NCBI GenBank assembly: GCA_964558465.1
Contig: CAZLEF010000056.1
Location: 1-45,666 of the forward strand
Length of the DNA: 45,666 nucleotides
Reading direction: 5' to 3'
DNA from: JACJYC01 sp964558465
GTDB taxonomy: Bacteria; Bacteroidota; Bacteroidia; Chitinophagales; Saprospiraceae
Shown: in pieces, positions 31,409-38,955 of the stretch
Layout: every line of letters starts with the position of its first letter
Numbering within the stretch: the stretch's first letter is position 1
Notes under the pieces: generated by a model
The model's input: the letters and a program-made list of their open reading frames with translations, nothing else
Databases searched by the model: none
What the model was told of the DNA's origin: nothing
Made by a program: the position numbers and the translations under genes

Positions 31409-32521
31409 TCAATTTAACTCAAAAAAATCAATGAATTCCTTGACCTGGTGTTCTAACGTAAATTTTTCCAGGATTTTTTTTCGATCATTCAACGGGATTT
31501 CTGAGTTAACAAAATCAAAAGATTTGATGGCATTAGTCAATTGCCCGACATCATACCGAGGAACTTCTTTAAAATAATTCATCAAATCTTGGACGGGATA
31601 ACTTGCGAAATTGGAATAAAAAGCAATAACGGGTAATCCGCAACCAAACGCTTCCAGCATGGTATTGCTGATCCCTGGAATAATATGAGGATGAATATAT
31701 AAATTATGCTCGGTAAGCAGTTGTGGTAAATTACCATGATCAGCCTTATCAACAATTGTTACGCAATCTTCCAATTGCATGTCATAAACCATATATTTGA
31801 ATTTTTTTTCATCTGGCCCATAGCCAACAATTGTACAAAAGAAGTTGATTTTATCCAATTTAAGTTGACGACAAGTTAACAACAAATACTCTATTCCTTT
31901 AATATAGTCAAACCTACCAACAGTAATAAGCCTTAATTTATCTTTAGGCAATTTTTTATTAGAAAGAAATTTAGAAAAATCAAGACCTTGATAAATGATT
32001 TTACTTTTGTTTGAACTCAATCCAAATGACCTAAATCGGGTTGCCAAATCCTCAGACAAAAAATGCAATTTTGAAATAAACGGAAGAACAGAGTTAAAAT
32101 CATTTATTACTTTTGGGCTTATTATTGAATTAATTGTAACTTCAGTTCCACGTATGCTTGAATAAATACTCGTATTGTTTTTTTTAACATAATATTTTAA
32201 AGCATTTCCGAATGGTGGAACCATATATAGAAATGGAAAATAAATCTTATTACTTCTAGCTAACTCCAAGATGAAAATGTAATATAGAATTCGAATATCG
32301 GTTGTTTTATATTTACAAAAAATAAATGGAATATAAATTAAAAATTTTAAAGAAAAAGGCGGTGGAATGTATCGAACTAAATAATTTGAGTTTTTTATTG
32401 ATAAATTCTTTTTAAAAGATAAAAATTCTAAATGACATTGATTTCCAATTTGGTTGAACAACTGCCTAAGAAAAACTTCTGAGGGTGAGGTAATGTCGTT
32501 GATAATGATAGATAGTTTCAA
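31409..32521 (-). CDS. GT4-family glycosyltransferase
   Basis: A 370-residue GT-B enzyme from the AT-rich core of the locus. Donor-site blocks are LRLITVGRFDYIKGIEYLLL, CTIVGYGPDEKKFKYMV and GISNTMLEAFGCGLPVIAF. The N-terminal part is rich in Ile, Phe and Lys, reflecting base composition. The start is TTG in a TTGA overlap with the stop of the previous gene; no ATG is suitably placed. Specificity is unknown. Confidence 0.85.
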   Translation of the reverse strand: MKLSIIINDITSPSEVFLRQLFNQIGNQCHLEFLSFKKNLSIKNSNYLVRYIPPPFSLKFLIYIPFIFCKYKTTDIRILYYIFILELARSNKIYFPFLYMVPPFGNALKYYVKKNNTSIYSSIRGTEVTINSIISPKVINDFNSVLPFISKLHFLSEDLATRFRSFGLSSNKSKIIYQGLDFSKFLSNKKLPKDKLRLITVGRFDYIKGIEYLLLTCRQLKLDKINFFCTIVGYGPDEKKFKYMVYDMQLEDCVTIVDKADHGNLPQLLTEHNLYIHPHIIPGISNTMLEAFGCGLPVIAFYSNFASYPVQDLMNYFKEVPRYDVGQLTNAIKSFDFVNSEIPLNDRKKILEKFTLEHQVKEFIDFFELN

Positions 32522-33696
32522 TTTTTATAATAGATTTCTTTGTATAAATTTTCAAATGCTTGAATTTGTTTATCAATGCCAAATTGTTGATAAACTCTTT
32601 GTGATGCTTTTCGTTGAATTTCGTAATATTTTTCTTGAGGTAAGTTTAATATACTCATAATAGTATCAAAAATGGCTTTCGAGTTTCTTTTAGGTACGAT
32701 CCAGCCACATTCACCGTTATCTACATTTTCTGGAAGTCCCTCCGCATCACTTACTACACATAATAAACCAACGGCTTGAGCTTCTAGAACTGAATTACAG
32801 AAGCCTTCCTGTACACTTGTTTGTAAGTAAATGTCGTGACTTGATAAATGGAATAATATTTCAGAATGAGGTTTTTTCCCGAGAAAAAAAACTTCATTCT
32901 GTAACCCAAGCTGGAATACCTGGAATTTAAGATTTTGTTCTTCTTCTCCCTCGCCAATAAAAGTTATTTCAAATTGAATATCTGCTTCTTTTAGTAGCTT
33001 TAGAGCATCAATCAAATAAGTATAACCCTTTTTCCAATGAAACCTTCCCACTGTAATAAGTTTTACAGGTTGATATGAAAGCTTTTTATTCCCTCTATAT
33101 GGAAATTTTATAAGATCAATAGCAGGAGGGATTTTGACAATTTTCTCTGCTTTGGCGCCTAACGTAATTGCTTGGGCCGTTAAATCATCTGAAATAGAGT
33201 GAATTTTATCAGCAATGTCGAAAAAATGCAGGTATCGTTTGGCTAAATCATCATTTAAAAAAGGTTCTACACTTACCTGATAACCTCGTAAGCTGATTAA
33301 CAGCCTAACTCCATGAATTTTTTTCAGAGGTAATATGTCCTCTACCCCTTTTATCCATTGAACATGGATAATATCAGGAGGTGATTCCACAAAAAGAATT
33401 GTTTTACGAAGTTGATTGATTTTTTGTTTAATATTTTTACTATTAGTTGAGTTTAAAATTAGTTTCAACTGTTTTGGGTGAAAAAAAAGGAAAAGAAAAA
33501 TTTTATATGACACATAGATCAATTTTGAAATAAAGCCGTTTTTAAATGCTAATATTTTAATATTTTTATTAGAATATGACCACTTTGATTTTTTATTTCC
33601 GTATACCCAGACAATATTCTTTTTTGCTAAACCTTGAATTAATAATTCAATGAATGATGATGAAGGAATATTTCCGTCATAGATCCCTATCTTCAT
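32518..33696 (-). CDS. GT4-family glycosyltransferase
   Basis: A 392-residue GT-B enzyme. Marks are DIIHVQWIKGVEDILPL, LLISLRGYQVSVEP, VKLITVGRFHWKKGYTYLID, ITFIGEGEEEQNLKFQV and VQEGFCNSVLEAQAVGLLCV. The two neighbouring GT4 proteins share the same layout, so this pair may come from duplication. It starts in an ATGA overlap with asnB. It presumably acts at the cytoplasmic face on the growing lipid-linked oligosaccharide. Confidence 0.87.
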   Translation of the reverse strand: MKIGIYDGNIPSSSFIELLIQGLAKKNIVWVYGNKKSKWSYSNKNIKILAFKNGFISKLIYVSYKIFLFLFFHPKQLKLILNSTNSKNIKQKINQLRKTILFVESPPDIIHVQWIKGVEDILPLKKIHGVRLLISLRGYQVSVEPFLNDDLAKRYLHFFDIADKIHSISDDLTAQAITLGAKAEKIVKIPPAIDLIKFPYRGNKKLSYQPVKLITVGRFHWKKGYTYLIDALKLLKEADIQFEITFIGEGEEEQNLKFQVFQLGLQNEVFFLGKKPHSEILFHLSSHDIYLQTSVQEGFCNSVLEAQAVGLLCVVSDAEGLPENVDNGECGWIVPKRNSKAIFDTIMSILNLPQEKYYEIQRKASQRVYQQFGIDKQIQAFENLYKEIYYKN

Positions 33697-35555
33697 TTTA
33701 GATCGTAGTTTTTAGCCCAATGCTGCATTCCTAAAAGAGCCCAAATGCTCCATCCGCTATTGTTGGAGCCATCTAGGTATGCTTTAATGAATTTTTTTAA
33801 TTCTCTTTCATCAAAATATCCACTTCCAAATATTGAGCTATCCAATAACATTTCCTGAACCTGGCTGCGTAATTCCTTTCTTAAATGAATATTATAAGGG
33901 AATGAAAATCCCATTTTTTTCTGGTTAATTAGTTCAACTGGAAAAAACTCTTCCATCGCTTTTTTGAGTAAATACTTTGGTGTTTGATGAGAAAAACCTA
34001 GCTCTGGTTCGGTTTTCCATGAAAAATCAATAACTCTTTTATCAAGGAATGGTACACGGACTTCTAAGCTATTGTACATGCTCGTTCGATCTATCTTGAT
34101 CAAGGTACGTTGCATGTGAGCATAGTATTCATTCCATCTTAACCAATTAGCTAATTCTACCTTGTCGTTTCCATTTGCACTGTAATCATATATAGTTTTA
34201 ATTTCGGCTGTATTTTCAGTTCCAGGAAAAAGTCGGGCACAAAGGTCTTTAGAAATATGACTATGCATTCCTAATTGCCATTGACCAATATTAGCATGAC
34301 TACTTACACCGTAGCTTATGTCTTTTCCGAAATAGCGGTGCATCCGTGCTAGTCCTTTTCTTAGACCTAAAGGATATTTAAAAAAATAAGACTGATTAAT
34401 AATTTTTAAAAATCGGGGGTATCCCCAGAAAAGTTCATCACCACCATCTCCGGCAAGCATCACGGTTAAACTTTCTCTTGCACAACGTGTAATTTGGAAA
34501 GAAAGTAAAGAACTTGGATCCCCAAATGGTTCAGGAAATGCTTTAAAATGTATATCAACCTGGTCTATCAATGTTCTAGGATCAAGAGTTTGTAAAATAT
34601 GATTTGTTTTTAATTTGGTTGCATACTGACGAGCTATCTCGGACTCATTATATTCAGGATGGTCCACTTTAACTGTATAAGTTGTTACATCCGGTTTATT
34701 TTGAGCTGCAAACGCACTTACAAGAGGAGAATCAATTCCACCTGACAAAAAAGTGCCGATTGGAACATCAGAAACTAATTGATCATGGACAACCTTGTCG
34801 AAGCATTTTGAAAATTCATCTGATGCTGTTTTCGAAGTTTCAGAAAATAGCCGATTTTCAATATTTTTGGGCAAACTAAAATAATTAAAACCCCGTTCTT
34901 TTAAACCTACCTCTACCTCTATCATTTCCCCCGGTCGAACCTGGTATACGGTTTTAAAAATCGTTTCTGGAGCCTGCATATAGCCCAACTGAATGAAATC
35001 TCGGAGTCCTTCCGGATTTATTTTTAAGTTGGGCTTAAAGACAGGATGAAGGAAAATTTGATCGAACTGGGAAGCAAAAATACAAATTTGTTGTTGAAGA
35101 CCATAGAATAGGGGTTTTATTCCGGCAAAATCTCGGATTAAGTAAACCTTTTTTTTGGACCGGTCATAAATTACACAGGCAAACATACCGTTCATTTCCT
35201 CAACGACCTTTCTTACAGGTACTAGATCAACTAATTGTGCAATTATTTCAGTATCAGATTTTGAACGTAATTGATCTGTGGATATGCCATATTTAGTTTG
35301 CAAAGATTTATAATTATAAATCTCGCCATTGATCATTATTATATAACGGTTGCTTGGACTAAAAACTGGCTGATTTCCCTTGGCGCTTTGGTCAAGAATT
35401 GCGAGTCTGTTAAACCCTAATTGGAGATTTTTTTGATCTGAATAATACCCTTGGGAGTCAGGACCTCTGTTTTTACTCAGATTCAATAATTTGACAAAAG
35501 CCTCTTTTCTTGAAAGGCTCAGGTCATTACACAACTCTCCTAAAAAGCCGCACAT
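33693..35555 (-). CDS. asnB: Asparagine synthetase B-type glutamine amidotransferase
   Basis: A 620-residue two-domain enzyme. The class II glutaminase domain starts with the nucleophile Cys2 (MCGFLGEL), then NRGPDSQGYY, GFNRLAILD and MINGEIYNY. The synthetase domain has the ATP PP-loop FLSGGIDSPLVSAF (about 267-280) and LAGDGGDELFWGYPRF. Length fits AsnB. Inside a capsule locus such enzymes usually amidate a uronic acid or another sugar carboxylate rather than aspartate; the uronate-type enzymes at the locus start support that, as an inference. It overlaps the next GT4 gene by four bases. Confidence 0.92.
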   Translation of the reverse strand: MCGFLGELCNDLSLSRKEAFVKLLNLSKNRGPDSQGYYSDQKNLQLGFNRLAILDQSAKGNQPVFSPSNRYIIMINGEIYNYKSLQTKYGISTDQLRSKSDTEIIAQLVDLVPVRKVVEEMNGMFACVIYDRSKKKVYLIRDFAGIKPLFYGLQQQICIFASQFDQIFLHPVFKPNLKINPEGLRDFIQLGYMQAPETIFKTVYQVRPGEMIEVEVGLKERGFNYFSLPKNIENRLFSETSKTASDEFSKCFDKVVHDQLVSDVPIGTFLSGGIDSPLVSAFAAQNKPDVTTYTVKVDHPEYNESEIARQYATKLKTNHILQTLDPRTLIDQVDIHFKAFPEPFGDPSSLLSFQITRCARESLTVMLAGDGGDELFWGYPRFLKIINQSYFFKYPLGLRKGLARMHRYFGKDISYGVSSHANIGQWQLGMHSHISKDLCARLFPGTENTAEIKTIYDYSANGNDKVELANWLRWNEYYAHMQRTLIKIDRTSMYNSLEVRVPFLDKRVIDFSWKTEPELGFSHQTPKYLLKKAMEEFFPVELINQKKMGFSFPYNIHLRKELRSQVQEMLLDSSIFGSGYFDERELKKFIKAYLDGSNNSGWSIWALLGMQHWAKNYDLK

Positions 35556-35591
35556 AATTTTTTGTGTTTAAAATGTTTAATTAATTGATAT

Positions 35592-37061
35592 CTAATTAAT
35601 ATTTAAAATTCTTCGAATAGGCAAATTATTGATAAATGGGAAAATGGATTCAATTAAATTCAAATGAGTGTTTAGTGAGTTTTTGAAAATTTTTCTGAAT
35701 ATAATAAAATACGTTACAATATATAAAAACATTTGAACACCCCAATGAATAATTTCAAAGGACTGCAAAAGAATAATTATTAAAAATGTTACCATTGTAA
35801 CAATCAAGGGAGATCGAATAACTGAAAAAAAATCGTTAAAAGATTGATTTAATATGTTAGAACAAATTTTGATTAAGTAAAGAGATCCAATGTTTCGTAC
35901 GAACATTACAATCATGCATACACCAATTAGCCCAGTAACCCCTCCAATTAATATGGAACTGAACAGTATTGGAGCAAAAACTAAATTAAAGTACAATCCC
36001 AGTTGCGGCTTACCTAAAGCATTAAATAACCCTGATGAGGGGCTGCTGATAACTCTGAAAATTGCAAATAGGCATAGAATTTTAAAAGGAAGAATGGCAT
36101 TATTCCATTCTGGACCATATAATAAATGAATAATTTGCTCTCCAAAAATAATCAAGAAGCCAAAAATTGGAAACATGGTAAAGGCCAGTACACTAATCAT
36201 ATATAAATAATGACTTCTCACTTTTGATAGGTCGTTTTGATTTTTAGCGAAAACTGGTAAAGAGATATTAGATATAATTGGTACTAACTGAATATTGACA
36301 ATGTTTGCAAGTTTAAAGGCAATATCGTAAATACCCAGGGCTTCCAATCCAAGTATTTTTCCTATCAGAAGTGTATCTCCTTCGTTTACGACCTGTGTCA
36401 GTAGCCTTGTTCCAATGACATGCTTGGAATATGCGTAAATCTCCAACCAATATTTAGTGCCAAAATCCCATGATGGCCAGAATTTGGATCGACGAAATAA
36501 AAAAAAAGCTATTAACAAAGGTACAAAAGCATTAGGTAAAACTAGGCTATAAACACCAAACCCTAAAAAGGCAAACAAAACCTGAGAAAGCTGTGAAATT
36601 GTTCCGAATATTGTTTGTATGGTTATCAATGGTTTGAAATCCATGCTTTTTCTGAATAAAGCTATCGGAATAGCACTAAATATTGAACCTGAAAAACCAA
36701 TTAACATTAAAAAAATTAAATTAATAATGCGTTCATCTTCATAAAAGCTAGACCAAATAGGAGCAATGATAAAAATTATCAAAATTGCTATAATTGTAAG
36801 TAATGTATTTAACCAAAAAACGGAATTATTAATTTTTTTTTCATCTTGACCGGAGTAAAAAATAATAAATTCTGAAATACCACTAAGGCCTATAGTTTGA
36901 ACAAAACTAATTAAAGTTCCACCAATAACCACCAGCCCAAAATCCGATTGATCAAGTGTCCGGGCCAAATAAGCCATCACACCGATATTGACAAGGGCCC
37001 CCCACATCTTTCTTAATAGCAATAACGCTCCGGCTTCTCCGGCTTTTTGGGCCAAGCTCAT
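35592..37061 (-). CDS. wzx: Wzx-type polysaccharide flippase
   Basis: A 489-residue inner-membrane protein with about fourteen hydrophobic segments. The N-terminal stretch LVNIGVMAYLARTLDQSDFG and the following GLSGISEFIIF are typical of the Polysacc_synt/MOP exporter family (Wzx, TuaB). It would flip the undecaprenyl-linked repeat unit across the inner membrane. It has a separate leader of about 200 bases upstream, so it may begin a new transcription unit together with asnB (36 bases apart) and the following GT genes. Confidence 0.9.
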   Translation of the reverse strand: MSLAQKAGEAGALLLLRKMWGALVNIGVMAYLARTLDQSDFGLVVIGGTLISFVQTIGLSGISEFIIFYSGQDEKKINNSVFWLNTLLTIIAILIIFIIAPIWSSFYEDERIINLIFLMLIGFSGSIFSAIPIALFRKSMDFKPLITIQTIFGTISQLSQVLFAFLGFGVYSLVLPNAFVPLLIAFFLFRRSKFWPSWDFGTKYWLEIYAYSKHVIGTRLLTQVVNEGDTLLIGKILGLEALGIYDIAFKLANIVNIQLVPIISNISLPVFAKNQNDLSKVRSHYLYMISVLAFTMFPIFGFLIIFGEQIIHLLYGPEWNNAILPFKILCLFAIFRVISSPSSGLFNALGKPQLGLYFNLVFAPILFSSILIGGVTGLIGVCMIVMFVRNIGSLYLIKICSNILNQSFNDFFSVIRSPLIVTMVTFLIIILLQSFEIIHWGVQMFLYIVTYFIIFRKIFKNSLNTHLNLIESIFPFINNLPIRRILNIN

Positions 37062-37166
37062 TTTTTCTTTCTATTAATTTTTCTTTTCCTGATTGAATAC
37101 TGTATGCTAAAGATTTAAACTTTGATTCCAGATCCTACGCTTGCAACAATGTTTAGGATTCAATGT

Positions 37167-37233
37167 AAGGACTGCTGTGTTGAAAGGCGGTTGAGCAGCA
37201 TTTCACCCAGCACTGACTGTAGAAATCGTCCTT
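37167..37233. promoter_or_regulatory. Imperfect inverted repeat in the wzx leader gap
   Basis: Arms AAGGAC and GTCCTT enclose a second imperfect pair (GTGTTGAAA versus TTTCACCCAGCAC). This is the only clear structure in the 201-base gap between the GT-C-like gene and wzx. It may end the upstream transcript or shape the wzx leader. I see no convincing TAnnTTTG promoter. Confidence 0.35.
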
Positions 37234-37262
37234 GATTCCGTTTTTAAAAGCAAATTTGAATT

Positions 37263-38714
37263 TTACTCAAAATAGATTGCCCAAAACCCAATAGAATCAT
37301 TCCGGATCTCTTTAAACTTGTACAGACTGGATATTATAATTTCTCCTCTGTGGGGAGGAAGAATTTCTTTCACGATCATTTTTTTATCTTGGACATCGAA
37401 ATTTTTTAAAACCCATTCTTTATGGGGAGATCTGAATGTATAAAATAAATTTTGATCTGAAGGCTGGATTCCTTCATTGTGCCGCATAAATGAATATAAA
37501 AGCCTGGCATTTGGATTTTCTATGACTTCCATGCTTAACTGGCTTGGCAGATAGTAACGTGTGTTTCCCTTTTTCCAAGTCTTTTCTTCAAGGTCTACGG
37601 CAGTAAGAATTTCTCTCCAATATTTACCGGTGTCATATGATTTAAGACATAAAATAAATGGAATCAATAGAAAAAAAACGAAAGAATAAAGAATTAGAAG
37701 GCTTGTTATCCATTTTAGAAATTTATTTTTTTCAAAAACATTTTCAAGCATCAATGATGTTTTTGAGAATATGATCGCACACAAAAAAAGCGGAAAAATA
37801 TAAGGTAAATAATAACTCCTTCCCATAATCAGGAATAATAAAAAAGCTGATAAAAAAAGAAGCAAAAGCCTGAGGTTTTTTTTAAACGAAAATAAAAAAA
37901 ATAAAACAAAAGGAACAGGGGCGCCATAAATGAAAAATTTGACAATTATTTTTGGATCAATATCTGTAAAATGATTGCCCGTTTCGGAGGTTAATTTGGT
38001 TGGGAATAATAAGTATTCTGCTATTTGGCCATTAGATAATAAGAATGTTATAGCCAACCCCATTATAATACTTTGGAAATAGATTTTGGCGTTGAATTTA
38101 CGCCCTGTCATGTAATAGATTAAAAATAACAATGCAAATAATCCTCCGATATGGTGGATCAGCCCGGCAAGAACAGCCATAGTGATGGCTGAAAGAAACT
38201 TTAAATAGATCCTTTGAATAAAAAGCAAAGAAAGCATCATCAAACTGATCGCTAAAATGGTAAAATCCTCAGGCCTGAATCCATAAATATATGGGGATAA
38301 AAGATAAGAAATCGATAATATGGTTATTGTTAGTTTGGATGAATGGTCGTTAATTTTGCTTTGAATAAAAAACCAAATCAAAACAGTTAAAATAACACTG
38401 AAAAATCCTAAAAATATAAAACTTAAAGTGGTAACATTGAATATTTTAAACCAAATAGAAAATAAGAAGTCGACCAGATTGACTGAAAAGGAATCCTGTA
38501 AAAACGGATATGCGAAAATATTGTAATCTGGATTACCATTCATAAAAGAAAATGTGGCGCTAATGGCCCATGGCCCGTCGGTTGAGGTAAACGGATAAAT
38601 CAGATACATGGTGATTCTGATACCGATAATCAGAATCGATATAAGAATTGAATTTCTAAAGGAAAAAAGTGTGGAAAAATTAATTACTTTTCTTTTTATT
38701 GTTAATATTGCCAT
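37263..38714 (-). CDS. Polytopic membrane protein, GT-C-like glycosyltransferase
   Basis: A 483-residue protein with about eleven hydrophobic spans and a soluble C-terminal tail of about 120 residues (starting near LKSYDTGKYWREIL). The first periplasmic loop holds FTSTDGPWAISATFSFMNG, an acidic site in the position of the catalytic Asp of GT-C transferases (ArnT/PMT type). I therefore suggest a polyprenyl-phosphate-sugar-dependent transferase acting on the periplasmic side, but homology is not certain; a second polymerase-like role is possible. ATG at 38714 is chosen over a TTG three codons earlier. Confidence 0.65.
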   Translation of the reverse strand: MAILTIKRKVINFSTLFSFRNSILISILIIGIRITMYLIYPFTSTDGPWAISATFSFMNGNPDYNIFAYPFLQDSFSVNLVDFLFSIWFKIFNVTTLSFIFLGFFSVILTVLIWFFIQSKINDHSSKLTITILSISYLLSPYIYGFRPEDFTILAISLMMLSLLFIQRIYLKFLSAITMAVLAGLIHHIGGLFALLFLIYYMTGRKFNAKIYFQSIIMGLAITFLLSNGQIAEYLLFPTKLTSETGNHFTDIDPKIIVKFFIYGAPVPFVLFFLFSFKKNLRLLLLFLSAFLLFLIMGRSYYLPYIFPLFLCAIIFSKTSLMLENVFEKNKFLKWITSLLILYSFVFFLLIPFILCLKSYDTGKYWREILTAVDLEEKTWKKGNTRYYLPSQLSMEVIENPNARLLYSFMRHNEGIQPSDQNLFYTFRSPHKEWVLKNFDVQDKKMIVKEILPPHRGEIIISSLYKFKEIRNDSIGFWAIYFE

Positions 38715-38719
38715 CCCAA

Positions 38720-38947
38720 TCAAAGTAATTTACACAATTCTTCCGCTGAAGCTTCTTCGGAGAACAATTCGATTAACGGGGTTAGCTGCGTTTCCTGGAC
38801 CGCCAGGACATCGATGTCTGCCGCGGGCTTGGTTATCCCGGATGACAAATGCTCCTGGGTTTCGCCTTTAGCTGAACTTGTTTGCCAGTGACTTCGAAAA
38901 AAGTAATTTTTGAATTGGTTTTTCAAATTGCCGATTTTTTTCTCCAT
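38720..38947 (-). CDS. Small hypothetical protein
   Basis: A 75-residue soluble protein I do not recognise. It has a basic N-terminus (MEKKIGNLKNQFKNYFFRSH), a polar middle and an acidic C-terminal helix (LIELFSEEASAEELCKLL). It lies nine bases after wzc and five before the GT-C-like gene, on the same strand, so it is probably translated from the same message. Its position after wzc suggests a small partner, but nothing in the sequence proves it. Confidence 0.55.
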   Translation of the reverse strand: MEKKIGNLKNQFKNYFFRSHWQTSSAKGETQEHLSSGITKPAADIDVLAVQETQLTPLIELFSEEASAEELCKLL

Positions 38948-38955
38948 ATTTTATT

